Part shown: one piece after another, positions 12,063-23,700 of the stretch
How positions within the stretch are numbered: position 1 is the first letter of the stretch
Layout: each line of letters starts with the position of its first letter
NCBI GenBank assembly: GCA_916048095.2
Contig: OU696572.1
Span: forward strand, 6,219,362-6,283,361
Length of the DNA: 64,000 nt
DNA from: Sacculina carcini
Taxonomy: Eukaryota; Arthropoda; Thecostraca; Sacculinidae
Reading direction: 5' to 3'
Translations under genes and position numbers: made by a program
Notes under the pieces: model-generated
Seen by the model: the letters and a program-made list of their open reading frames with translations, nothing else
Database searches by the model: none
Told to the model about the DNA's origin: nothing

Positions 12063-13283
12063 CAACATCCGGGCAGCGGTTCTTGATTGATACCGGCGCG
12101 CAAGTCAGTGTGGTTCCCAGGGGCTTCGTGCCGAGACACATCAAGCTGCAAGCGCACAGACAAGATCAGATGCTTCAAGCTGTCAACGGCTCAAAAATTG
12201 CAGTCTTCGGGACATACACGACCAGAATTGTTTTCAGCTCAAGAACTTTCGTCTGGTGCGTGCCCGTGGCCGACGTTAGCATGCCCATCCTCGGCACGGA
12301 TTTCCTAGCAGCCAATCAACTGGTCGTCGACGTCGCCAAAAAACAGCTGCTACATAAAGGAGACGTGTGTGCTAAGGGTTCAGCTTCACGCATGGCCTCG
12401 ATTGACATACGATTGGTCAATGACAGTCCCACCGACCCGTACGAGCGCCTAGTTGCGTCGTTTCCCGAAATCACGCAATAACTCACAACTGGTGCAGTCA
12501 AGCACAATGTGACACACCACATCGTGACCAAGGGCCCGCCGATCCACATTCGCGCTCGGCGTTTAGCCCCAGACAGATCCAACATCGCCAAGCACGAATT
12601 TGACAACATGCTGCGCTTGGGTATCATTCGGCCGTCCAAGAGTGATTGGTCATCGCCTCTCCACATGATGACCAAGAAATCACCCGGCCAATGGAGACAG
12701 TGTGGTTACTACCGGGCACTCAACGCACAAACGCTTCCGGACCGGTACCCACTTTCGTACCTTCGAGACTTGTCGGCGAAACTCAGCGGCTGCAACATCT
12801 TCTCCACAGTGGACCTGGTCCGTGCATACCAACAAATTCCCGTTGAGCCCGCGGACGTCGCAAAGACAGCCATCGCCACGCCGTTTGCTCTGTACGAGAT
12901 GTTGCGAATGCCATTCGGTCTGCGCAACGCCGGTTCCACGTTCCAGCGCTTCATCGACGAAGTTCTGCGCGGTGCTGACGGCTGCTTCGCATAACTCGAC
13001 GATATTTTGGTGGCATCAGCAAGCAAAGATGAACACCTAAGACACCTTAGCGCCGTGTTACAGAGACTGCAGTCCTACGACGTAGTCATCAACAAGAGTA
13101 AGTGTGTGTTTGGCCGCGACTCTGTCTCCTTTCTCGGACACCGCGTTAAGTCCGGCGGCGTTTTCCCACTCGACGACAAAGTTCGCGCAATCAATGAATT
13201 TCAACAGCCGAACAGCCAGTCTCAGCTTCGTCGATTTTTGGGTATGGTGGCGTATTACCACCGCTTTATACCCAATAATATGT
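12063..13283 (+). pseudogene. Gypsy-type protease and reverse transcriptase, broken
   Basis: Aspartic protease begins with LIDTGAQVSVVP (active-site DTG) near 12,085, with the family's late motif ILGTDFL near 12,290. After a TAA at 12,479 the reverse transcriptase follows in the same strand: SSPLHMMTKK, FSTVDLVRAYQQIPV, MPFGLRNAGSTFQRF and, after another stop at 12,992, LDDILVAS. The stop lies exactly at the tyrosine position of the catalytic Y-x-D-D box. The thumb motif FLGMVAYYHRFIP ends near 13,275. Gag is missing, so the copy is 5'-truncated. It then switches abruptly into RNase H of a different family (next entry). Confidence 0.9.
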
Positions 13284-14710
13284 CAAATACCAAAGCCGGT
13301 GTGATATGGTGCGACGCAAGCAATTTAGCCATCGGAGCAGCTGTGGAAGTGGATGGTGTTTTAGTGGAAGATGCGTCGTGGCAACGAAAGAAAAATGACT
13401 TTGCACATATCAATGTTGCGTAACTGGAAGCAGTATCCAGAGGACTCAACCTGGTGTTAAAAGGAGGATTCAATACAGTTGATATACGCACTGAATCTTC
13501 TACAGTGGCTGTCTGGCTCCAGTCAACATTGACAAGTGAGAGAAGGGTAAGAACAAAAGGAGCTGCTGAAGTGTTGGTAAAGCGCCGCTCGGTATCATCA
13601 AAGATTTAGTAGATGAATTGAGTTTGAGCGTGCCCATTTATCTCGTAGCGACCGCTGCTAACAAATCTGATTTGTTGACGCGAGTAAAAAAAGACTGGAT
13701 ACGAGAGCATGCTACTGAACGGGACGGCGGATTGTGTGGTGTAACAATGGAGCAGGTTAAGGATTTACGTTGTTTGCATCATATGGGAGTAGAGCGATCA
13801 CTGTTCTTCTCAAAGAAGTCGACCCTGGAGTATCACGGGAGCAAGTAGAAAACGAAGTAAGACATTGCATGCAGTGTCAGTCAATCGATCCTGCTCCTGT
13901 AGGTCATGAACCGGGTGTGCTCCACGTGTCGACTAGCTGGATCCGACTAGCAGTCGACGTGACTCATTTTAGACACCGTCAGTATTTGACCATGATAGAT
14001 TGCGACCCGGGCCGATTTGCTCTGTGTCAGGAACTACGAATGGAAACGGCAGAATAATTATCAGCGATCTTTGAAAGTGTTTTTCTAGAGCGTGGACCAG
14101 TAGACCAAGTCCTGATGGATATCGGCACAATATTCAGGTCGACCTTGTTTCGAGAAATGCTGAAGCGATGGAATGTTGGCAGCTTCTATAGAGCGGCGTA
14201 CCGCCCGAGTGGAAATGGGATTATCGAAAGACATCATCGGATAATAAAAATAATGTCAGAAAGAACAAACGTGTCTCGGTTGACAGCTGTGTTCTGGTAT
14301 AACGCAGCTGCAAAGAGCGGACTGCAAGAAGAGAGCTCACCGCAACGACATGTGTACACTTACACATGGCGTCATCCTAGAGCTATGCCCAGCATAGATG
14401 GCACACAAGGCTGAACAAAAGTTAAAATTGGCGACGAAGTATGGGTCAAACCTGTGCCTGCCAGATGCACATCCCATTGGTCGCAGGGAACAGTGACTGG
14501 CATTCAGTTTAAAAATAAGTTTCAGTAGATGGCGTACCGAGACACTTTACTGACTTGAGGCATGTAGTAGGTGATAATGGTGGAAGCTCTGCAACGGAAA
14601 ATGCACACATGGAAACGAGTGGTTATGATGACATACCTCGCAGATCTACTAGAGTGAGAAGACAGCCGATCAGGTTTCAAGATTACGTTCTCGAAAGTGA
14701 TAATCATTGA
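13284..14710 (+). pseudogene. Gypsy-like RNase H and integrase (family G1), broken
   Basis: RNase H starts with VIWCDASNLAIGAAVE and has a stop at 13,421. The integrase zinc region includes CLHHMGVERS and a CMQC pair. The catalytic triad is readable as VDVTHF, LMDIGT (the usual Asn after Asp is Ile) and GIIERHH, spread over frames that change near 13,610 and 13,790 and after a stop at 14,055. A C-terminal domain with GDEVWVKP follows, then a basic tail RRSTRVRRQPIRF, ending at TGA 14,708. The PPT-like ATGAGGGAGTG and an LTR come directly after. The same family recurs at 17.7, 28.2, 36.4 and 49-50.5 kb. Confidence 0.85.
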
Positions 14711-14731
14711 TCTTAAGATCATGAGGGAGTG

Positions 14732-15097
14732 TGATGTAATTGGAAACCACTTGTCTGTGAGCGCATGGTTTTGGTGTGCATATGTATACGGATAAATGTG
14801 TGTGTGTGTGTATACGGCTGGTCTGTCTTGTGTTGAGGTGTGTTTGTGTTGACCTTTGAGAAGGTCAAAGGCCGGTTGTATAAGCATGGGGCAGTTGATG
14901 TGTGGATCGGATAGTTTGCGGTTGCGCAGGTGTATGTGTGGTCGTGTAGGTGTGTGTTGAGTAGCGGTGTGTACAGTCGGGTGTATTCGTTACTGCGTAT
15001 TGTGTTAATCGTGTTCATCTTCAATCACTTGCTCTGTATTTTTCGTCACTGTTATTCATCGCTGTGCAATACATCGCTTGTAAGAAGCGTTTGTACA
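14732..15097 (+). mobile_element. LTR of gypsy-like family G1
   Basis: The LTR begins TGATGTAATTGG right after the polypurine-like tract and ends GTTTGTACA, a TG...CA pair 366 bp long. It contains TG-rich runs. It is followed by ATGGCAACGAGGACGG, close to ATGGCGACGAGGATGG found after another LTR at 39,906; a primer-binding-like leader after a 3' LTR suggests a tandem or recombined arrangement. The 5' boundary is firm; the 3' boundary is inferred from the terminal CA. Confidence 0.6.
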
Positions 15098-15664
15098 ATG
15101 GCAACGAGGACGGTGAAACAACATGTTGTTTGTTTGTTAATTCAATATATCTGTATAATTGAGGTACAAGCATTCGACGAGTGATTTGCGTTTGTCTTGT
15201 ATCTTTGATGACCACAGATTATATTGAACTTGCTTTTCAAACCATGTGGCTTTCATAGGATAATTCCTGGGGTTCGTATTCTAGGTTCAATACGTATTTG
15301 TATATTTGAGGTGCAGACAGTCAGGCGGATTAATATAACAAAGTTATAATCAGACCATTTTTCTATCTGTCAGTTTACTGTTTCTTTTCGCGGTCTGCTT
15401 GTCCAGCTGTCGTTAGGCTAATTTATGTGGTAGAGTGGCGTCAGTAGTACACTGCGCCTGATATGCTTTGCAATGTGTGAATTAACTTGGCAGTTAATTT
15501 ATGACCATTTTTGTACCTCTGACTTGGCTGAGCATCTCGTGGTAACACGCGTGTGTAAAGTCAGAACATGTTTAGAAATAGCGTGTGTCCCGGTTGTGTA
15601 GCTTCTCTGCTTAACCAAATCGCATTGCTTGTGGTGTATGGTGCCAACGACGTGTGGTCGTGGG

Positions 15665-15672
15665 TATATAAA
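15665..15672 (+). promoter_or_regulatory. TATA box in BEL-like LTR
   Basis: TATATAAA lies about 290 bp before the LTR end, the expected place for a U3 promoter. The function is inferred from position and sequence. Confidence 0.45.
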
Positions 15673-15756
15673 CCAGGGATACTAAGAATAGGGGGCTTGG
15701 CTTGACTTGCGATTTGCGACTTGCGACGTAGGACTTGCCACTCACCCAGGCAGGCA

Positions 15757-16448
15757 GTTATTAATTAATCATTAGGACATTAGGTTCAGGACGTATTAAG
15801 TTTTAAGAGTAGATTTCACTGGTTTCTAAATACACAATTGTACTACGACTGGGTGAATATTACTTGTTATCGCGGAACACAACATAAAGAGGAACTATCA
15901 AGACATCAAGATTAGCCGAACGACGAAGGTCAACATTTCAACAAAATAATGCTACCGTTACATTTGGTACCGTGACCCGGATACGGATACTAGCTACTGA
16001 TTGAAGCCATGACAACCCGGACGGCTACAAATTGCTGCAGTGACCAGGCAACTACAGAATTATTGTTGAATTGCATCATCGTCTCGAAGTTTATGCTCGG
16101 TCGATCACACCGGTGGCTCAATGAACTGTGAGGTGAGTGTTATCTCAATTTTCCTTAAGCCTTGTCAGTATCCAGAGCCTTAATCAGACTAAAATTAGGA
16201 AATATAAGAAATACATATGGATGAAATATGGAGCAAATATAGGTTAATAATTCATCATTAGGGTATTAGGTTCAGGACTTATTAAGTTTTAAGATTAGAT
16301 TTGACTGGCTTCTAAATACACAATCAAACTAAGACTGGGTGACTATTACTTGTTATCGCGGAACACAACATCAAGAGGAACTATCAAGACATCACGATTA
16401 GCCGAACGACGAAGATCAACATTTCAACAGCATATTGCTGTCGTTACA
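15757..16448 (+). mobile_element. BEL/Pao-like LTR relic with a repeated LTR 3' part
   Basis: A block of about 206 bp at 15,757-15,962 is repeated at 16,243-16,448 with few changes (both contain TATCGCGGAACACAACAT and end GTTACA). The left copy is followed by TTTGGTACCGTGACCCGG, which resembles the leader next to BEL/Pao LTRs. The left LTR probably extends upstream to about 15.4 kb, taking in the TATA box. The right copy is cut at its 5' side, so this is a collapsed element with only about 280 bp of interior. No Pol sequence survives. Confidence 0.55.
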
Positions 16449-16825
16449 ATTAATTCTCCATATATCAGTGCTATTTGCGAGTATTTGCTTGCTTGTTCGT
16501 TTTCTGTTTTTTCTTTGTGTCCAACGAATCTTGTCTTGCAATTATTAACACAATCCGAATGTGCAGAAACTCTTGTTGCACATCGTCTTGCATGTCGACA
16601 TTGAGAGACTGCGCTCGTGCGGCCGTGTCGGCACTTGTAATGTAACATAAAATCCGCGTCATTTATGGTGGGTGCCAATATGAAGTAAATTTAATTAATT
16701 AAATTTTAATAAAATTGAAGGTTGTCAAAATAAATACATCGTACGGTCTCATACTGAACATATATTAGTGAATGGAATTGTATACCAATTGGAACCGATC
16801 ATTCCTGACGCGTAGATAGTGTTTC

Positions 16826-17527
16826 GCTGCCTTCCTGCGTTGCTACAACTTCGAATATTTACTATTTTGTCAATCATATTGTTTACCATGTTTTTCAAAT
16901 TCTCCTATGAGATACTGTTAATAAACACGTATTGAGTTGTGTTCAGGGTTTGTTTGGTTTAAACAATGGATTAAACCAAGTGTTTTCTTTTTAAATCATG
17001 TTTTTAACTGCTTGTTTACAGAAATGATTTTCTAACATAGGAATGATCAAATATTTTCAGAATAAGTAAAGTAATTAATAATAATAATAATAATAATGTT
17101 TGTTCCTGCAGTACCGCCCTACGATCGAATTAATCCGATATACTTCAGGATGATTTGTGAGCGATTCCGTCACATCTGAAATGAAATCCGGTCACCTCAG
17201 CTATTGTTTGTCGGGTGAGCGGTGAAAGTGACACTACCCAGTCTTCATGTGCCTCATTATCTGCCTTCAACCATCATCGCCGCCTTCCTGCGTTGCTACA
17301 ACTTCGAATATTTACGATTTTGTCAATCATATTGTTTACCATGTTTTTCAAATACTCCTATGACATACTGTTAATAAAGACGTGTTGAGTTGTGTTCAGG
17401 GTTTGTTTGGTTTAAACCATGGATTAAACCAAGTTTTTTCTTTTTAAATCATGTTTTTTTAATTGCTTTTTTACAGAAATGAATTTTCTCACATAGGAAT
17501 GATCAAATATTTTCAGAATAAGTAAAT
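16826..17527 (+). repeat. Direct duplication, about 240 bp at a 453-bp period
   Basis: GCCTTCCTGCGTTGCTACAA starts at 16,829 and again at 17,282. The copies remain similar through a TTGTTTGGTTTAAAC block and end with TTCAGAATAAGTAAA. The spacer carries an ATA-type microsatellite (17,078-17,097). No reading frame. Confidence 0.75.
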
Positions 17528-17623
17528 GAGTTCATTAATACAGTAATTGTATTATTTGGCATGATTGTAACAATGTATGTATTTCATGCGGTATTGTATA
17601 TAACTTGTATTCTTATATCTTTA

Positions 17624-17650
17624 CTAGCATTAAAACCCGCCCGTCTTGCG
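17624..17650 (-). mobile_element. Helitron-like 3' terminus
   Basis: On the minus strand this reads TTCCGCAAGACGGGCGGG followed by TTTTAATGCTAG and then T. It matches the ends clustered at 1-4.1 kb and finishes with CTAG before T, as expected for a Helitron-type end. The rest of the element upstream on the minus strand is not recognisable. Confidence 0.5.
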
Positions 17651-17659
17651 GAAGAGCAT

Positions 17660-19320
17660 TCCTCCTCATAATCCCATATGATGCAAACAACGTAAATCAT
17701 TAACCTGCTCCATTGTTACACCACACAATCCGCCGTCCCGTTCAGTAGCATGCTCTCGTATCCAGTATTTTTGACTCGCGTCAACAAATCAGTTTTGTTA
17801 GCAGCGGTCGCTACGAGATAAATGGGCACGCTCAAACTCAATTCATCTACTAAATATTTGATGATACCGAGCGGCGCTTTACCAACACTTCAGCAGCTCC
17901 TTTTGTTCTCACCCTTCTCTCACTTGTCAATGTTGACTGGAGCCAGCCAGCCACTGTTGAGGAGTCAACAGTGGCTGGCTATTTCAACACCAGGTTCAGT
18001 CCTTGGGACACTGCCTCCAGTTACGCAACATTGATATGTGCAAAGTCATTTTTCTTCCGTTGCCACGACGCATCTTCCACTAAAACACCATCCACTTCGA
18101 CAGCTGCTCCGATGGCTAAATTGCTTGCGTCGCACCATATCACACCTGCTTTGGTATTCGACACCACCCATTTCCCCTTCACCGGATCTTCGCCTCTAGT
18201 TCGATTCCATATTTCCTCAGCCATATCCAAAACATCACGAGGCACTGGATCATCCCAGTCGCAAGATGAGGCTTGTCGTTTTATAAAACTGCACGCTGGT
18301 CTAAGACATCCTGCTTGGGGGTAATGTCCAACCAGCTTGCCACATATGGAGAACAATTCTCGCTTGGTCAAGTCCTCTTTTAATTAAGTGATCTCGTTTC
18401 CTCTGCGAAATTCCAGGACACCATTTTGATTCATTTGTACTTTCTGACGGAGTACACTGCCACCATCAATGGACGATGGCTCCTTTGCCGCAAGTTCGTA
18501 CAACTTCAGATTTTGAATCACTTCACTTGCCCCGACTTTCGACGTGTCAACTATGATGTCGTCTACGTATGAATCAGTGGCGTTAGCTATTCTCTATGAT
18601 TTATCAAAGACACTGCGTATAATTCTTGTCATAATTCTGGGTGCCAAACAAAGACCAAAACCAAGCATAGTTAGACAGAAGGTTCTCCCGCGATATCGGA
18701 CCAATTGATACTTCCACAAGCTCGGGTCGATACAAATTTGCAGGTAAGCTCACTTTAAATCCACCAATGCTGTGGCGCCCGACATACACCGCCATTTTCA
18801 TAACTTGTCTACACAAACACCAATCCACTCATCACCAGTGTGGATCTTGACGTAGGCGTTCAATTCCCTGAAGTAAATTACAGGGCTAATTTTCCCCTTC
18901 GTTTCCTGGATGACTGCCAACAAAAGCAGTACGCCTTTCTCCACAAGAACCCTTCAACCTTATCATTCCCACAAGCATAATGTTGTGCATTCACTTTCTC
19001 CTTTCCCATGCTCGTGCCAAGGAGCCAGTATGCCTTCTTCTATCCATATCTTTACTTCACAGTCAATCGCATTGTTTGTCACTCCTCTCATTGTCTGTTT
19101 GTAACAACCAATGGACTTTGTCAATAACGACGATTTCTTTTTCAAAAGCCACTGCACTTCCCAGTATGAGCCATTGAAGTTCGCATATACATCAACTTGC
19201 TCACCGCGCCACATCACACTCTTCAATAACACGAAAGAATCCATCGGAGTGCTTGAAAATGCCTTTCGAAGTTTCAACTTAATCAACTCATAATCTGATT
19301 GAGCCTCAACCATAGCCTCC
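17660..19320 (-). pseudogene. Gypsy-like family G1 relic: Gag piece, RT, RNase H, integrase start
   Basis: Read on the minus strand, a Gag fragment (AQSDYELIKLKLRKAF, FKTAKW-like block) near 19,200-19,310 is fused to the start of RT (KIWIEEGILAPW) near 19,050. RT continues to a YVDDIIVDT catalytic box near 18,560, then LTKRELFSICGKLVGHYPQA near 18,350, then RNase H (VIWCDASNLAIG) near 18,160. The relic ends in the beginning of the integrase zinc domain near 17,700. Stops and frame changes are frequent. A 16-bp foldback occurs at 17,945-17,980. The RNase H segment is almost identical to 13,290-13,430. A LINE entered its Gag at 19,320. Confidence 0.85.
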
Positions 19321-21045
19321 TTTAACAACAACAACAACAACAACAATGTATTTGTATAGCGCTCACACAGAAACAAGCGCGAAAGAGGCAACAATTAGAA
19401 ACAACAGTACACGATATCAAGATGTGAGAAAAGAAGTATAAAATTCACAGAAAGGAATTTTTTTTTAATAATAATGGAGATAAATAAAATGAAAATAAGT
19501 AAAAACATAAGTAATTGTAAATTAGAGTCATAGGGAAGCGTAAGGTGTAAGAGTGCGAGAAGTGGGATCAAAAGATTTAGCAAAAAGATATTTACGAAGT
19601 GAGGAGGAAAATCTACTAAAGGATGAAGAGGAAGTGATTGAGGAAGGAAGATCATTGTAGACCCGAGGCGCATAGAAAGAAAATGATTTTGCGGACCAAG
19701 GTGACTCGTTGATAACGCGAGGACAGGATAAAGGACGATGAACACGAGAATTAAAGTCATTAGAAGAAACTAGAAGATCAGAAAGATAGGACGGGGAAGA
19801 GCTATTGTGCAGAATTTTATATATGAGACAACACAGCCGAAAATGAATCCTAGGAATGAAGGGAAGCCAGTGGAATTGGAACAAGAATTGAGAGGTATGG
19901 CGGCAAGGTGTAGGATGGAGCACAAAACGACAGGATTGATTAATTATTTTTTGAAGGATTTTCAGGGATTTGTTGGTAAGAATGTAGTGGAGTGAGCTGC
20001 AATAATCAAGACGAGAAAGAACAAGAGACTGTATTAATTTAATAGAAGAAGGCTGGTCTAAACAGGATCGAATAGGGTATAGACTGCGTAAAATCAAACG
20101 ACAGGTGCGCGAAATAGAGACAACATTGTTTGAAAAGGACAAGTTGGAATCGAAGATAGCACCCAAGTTTCGAACAGAGGAAGATACAGCGATTGGGAGT
20201 AATGGAGGAGAAATGCGCGGAGGGTGAAGGATAAGAAATTCAGACTTAGAAGTGTTGAGAATGAGGCGACGAGAGGTGGTCCAGGACGTAATATCAGAGA
20301 AAATATCATTGAGAAGAGTGGCATGAGAGAAAGGACAAGGAATTAGGAGTTGTATATCATCGGCATAAATATGGAAAAGAATGTTGTATTTACAAAGGAC
20401 AGGACAGAGAGAAGACATGTAAAGATTGAAAAGAGTAGGACCCAAGATAGAACCTTGAGGGACACCAGAAATAAGAGAAGCAGATTTTGAAACAGTTGAA
20501 TTGAAGTTTACTGAAAAAGTGCGACCAGAGAGATAGGATTTGAGGAGAGACAATGCTGACGAGGATAGACCCAGAGAAGAAAGATCATTGATGAGAATGG
20601 CATGATTGACAAGATCGAAGGCTAGAGACATATCGAGAAGAACAAGGAGAACTGATTGACGATAGGAAAATTTAGATAAGATTTCATGAGTAACTGAAAT
20701 AAGGACGGATTCCGTAGAGTGACAGGAGCGAAACCCAGATTGGAAAGGATGAAGGACCTGGGAAATAAGGGGAGACAACTGGGAAAAAATAGCTGATTCA
20801 AGGAGTTTTGAAGGAAAGCTGAGAAGAGATATAGGACGGTAATTAGCGCATTCAGACGGATTTAATGTAGGTTTTTTAAGGATAGGATGGACGATGGCAT
20901 GTTTATCAGATAGGAATTGGCCATGAAGAAATGATGAATTAATGAGATGTAATAGATAAGGAACAAGAGAAAATATTGAAGGGGAGATAGCTCTAAAATT
21001 AATAGGATCAGCCGGAGAGGAGGAAATTTTGAGGAAAGATATCAT
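19321..21045 (-). mobile_element. CR1/L2-like LINE, 5'-truncated
   Basis: A single open frame (21,045 to 19,528, 505 codons) covers reverse transcriptase: KKPTLNPSECANYRPISLLS, LVLLDMSLAFDLVNH, SGVPQGSILGPTLFNLYM and the catalytic HIYADDIQLL, then a C-terminal region with PRVYNDLPSSI. The 3' UTR ends with GCGCTATACAAATACATTG and GTT repeats, a tail style typical of CR1/L2-type elements. Endonuclease and ORF1 are absent. The open RT makes this one of the younger copies. It is inserted in the G1 Gag relic at 19,320. Confidence 0.9.
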
Positions 21046-21593
21046 GGTAAGTATGGTATCATGGTATCATGGAATCCACCCAAAAGTTGACTGTTGTTGA
21101 CAAGTTGAAAAGAGAGAGGAAGGACTTGGACGTCACGACCTCGGGGTTTTTAACTTGAGTCTGAAAGATTAACTTGAGTCTGAAAGATTAACTTGAGTCC
21201 TTAATATAATGACTTCTAGAAGAACTAGAAACACGTTCTATGGGTCAAAATGGTTTTTTTTGAGGACGCTGAGTTCAATAGTAACATTTTCAACACCACT
21301 TGGGGTCATCTCCAAGGTCAAAAGGTCATATTTTAAGGTCAAATTCGTGAATTTTGATCATTTTTGCTCGTTTCTTTGTGTGTAACTCATAAATGGTGCG
21401 AGATGAATGATTATAATAAGAGGAAAGTCTGTAGAGCTGTTCAAATTTAATATATATTGTCAAATATTGTATTACTCAAACATTCCAAACAAGCCCTAAA
21501 ACAATGAAACACTAAAACAAGAAATAACGAACGGTACCTATTTCTCATAACAACAAAACTCAAAGACATTAACATTTGATTAGATGAACATCG

Positions 21594-22160
21594 CTAGATG
21601 GAGAGCTTTTCTTGCATCCTGAGGCATCCCACAGCCTTTTCTTTGGCACTTAAATTGAGGACGTGAGCTTTCAATAGAATGTTAGCTAAAGTCGTACATG
21701 CTTTCATTATTAGGAGAAGAGACAGCAGTAGTAGTGGGAGGGAGGGAAGTGGTAGGGGCAGCAGAGAGAGGAGTGGAGGAGGTGATGGAAGTGGGGCCAC
21801 AATGGTGCGTTCACGGAGGGACTCGCGAACTGCGATGAAATAGGGGCAGCTGGGCGAAAAAGAGGAGTGGTTGGAGGGGCGATTGCGACGGGCACAATTG
21901 ATACACTGGGTGCTGGAGCGATTGTGACAGACGGCGGACATGTGTGATCCCGCACAGTGCCCACATGCCACCTTGTTGTTGTTAGCTCAGCGCTCAGTCC
22001 GATGGCCGAGACCCGCGCAGCGTCCGCAGTGTACCACCCAAAAGCGGTCATACACCACGCAGCAGCGGAGGCCGATAAAGAGTCGATCTCCGACCGCATT
22101 GATGCCGCGACGGACTTACGGCGAAACAGCCAGAACAGCATTCGTTTGTCCAGACTTGGA
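21594..22160 (-). pseudogene. LINE ORF1 (Gag-like) fragment with zinc knuckles
   Basis: On the minus strand, MACGHCAGSHMSAVC, then CINCARRNRPSNHSSFSPSCP, is the tail of a Gag-like ORF1 with CCHC knuckles, as in Jockey/I-group LINEs. A proline- and leucine-rich C-terminal extension follows in this frame. The N-terminal part is in another frame, so the copy is broken. No EN or RT from the same element is seen downstream. Confidence 0.65.
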
Positions 22161-22689
22161 CCGGTGGACGTAACGTCTTTATCATTGCTATAGTTATTGG
22201 CGGCTATTATTTGTATAATTTGTATGTCGCGTAAATAATATCACTATATTTGTTTTAAAATTGACTGTGGTTGATTGATTAATTGCTGTGCGTGGTAACT
22301 GTATAAATGTGTACATTATCAATGTTGCGTGTGAAAAAATGATTCCGCGTGATGAAATATCAAAAATGATATTGCAATATGAATTTCCTGTTGTTGGGGA
22401 ATGTACATTGCAATTGTGTAATTTTAGTTAACGGACGGTGTGGCTAAAAAAGGCCGAGTACCGGACTCTTCCTCCTTTTGGCTCCGTTTCTGATCCTGTG
22501 CGATCGTGGACAGACATTAGTAGCGAACTGTTACATCGTTGCATACATTCAAATAGGGTGTGAGTATTGTGTAGTGGTATATTTATGCGATGTTTTGCAC
22601 ATATGCTGTTTTCGACGTTTTTAGTATTCTTTGCGAGCAATACAACTATCTAAGCTCTTCACTATGGGCATAAATGGAGGTTTATATGA

Positions 22690-23700
22690 TTGTCCGTTGA
22701 TATTTTACAGTTTCTCCCACTCATGGAGTACATAGAAATTACAGGACCTGTGCAAAGAATGAAATATTTCGTATTCGAAGGGTTCGCCTACCGAAAAAGG
22801 TACCAGGGCAATGAACGTGTGTATTTGCGCTGCAAGGAGCCCGCTTGCCGAGGCTCTGCGATGTTGAGCGGCAGCAATGTACGGCTCGGGCGACCTCACA
22901 ATCACGCTGCGAATGATAGTAGCCTGGATTAGTTGAGGATACGCTCCCGGTGCTATACGCGAGCTCGTACGGAGACCTGGCGACCGCAGCATTATAATGA
23001 CACATTCGCTGACCATCCGCACGCTTAGGTGTCCTACACCAACATGAGGCTGATGATGGCACTTCCGAGCCACGCCGTCACACCCGTGCACCCTCGTCGC
23101 CGAGTGGTCTCGCTGCCACTCTGGAGCACTGCGAAACACTTTCGATGACATTCGGTCCACGTGTGTACCGATTGTACCGCGGAAGCGTGACTGTGGGCAA
23201 CGACATTACACATATAATTGTCTCGGAACGTATGCCGTTTTTACTGCGCACTGCTTGCGAGATATTTGTGGACGGTACATTTCGCGTGTGCCTAGCCATT
23301 TTTCGGCAGATATTTACGGTCTACGTGATGTATAACGGAACATTTGTTCCCACGGTTTTTGTCTTGATGACGAAACGAAACGTTCCGTTGTAAACAGCTG
23401 TGTGGTGGATGCTTGTGCGGATGACTCGAAATAACGACTTGTCTGTATTTTATCCTTCCCACACGACGGCGGATTTTGAGACTGCCATTCGCGTCTCATT
23501 GATAGCTGTGTCTCAGGATATCACAGTGAGTGGTTGTTTTTTCCATTACACCCAATTACTGTTGCGTAAAGCGAAATCGCTGCGTCTGACTCTGACAACG
23601 GAAATTCAGAGTCAGCTCTGCGCCCTGCCAGCACTTCCAGCGCACCTGATCCAGCGAGGATTCAACATCATTGCAGGTAAAATAAATACTAAATGCTAAA
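22690..23700 (+). pseudogene. MULE transposase relic with FLYWCH zinc finger
   Basis: The first part has a FLYWCH-type finger (FEGFAYRKRYQ, VYLRCKEPACRGSAML, HNHAA) at about 22,765-22,920. After a frame change, a MULE catalytic core follows: IFVDGTFRVC near 23,262 (first Asp), IFRQIFTVYVMYNG, then after another frame change DFETAIRVSL (second Asp) near 23,475 and CFFHYTQLLLRK. A plausible 3' splice site (ATTTTACAG) precedes 22,711 and a GTAAAA donor-like site follows at about 23,676. FLYWCH fused to a MULE core is a known animal transposase layout. Confidence 0.8.
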
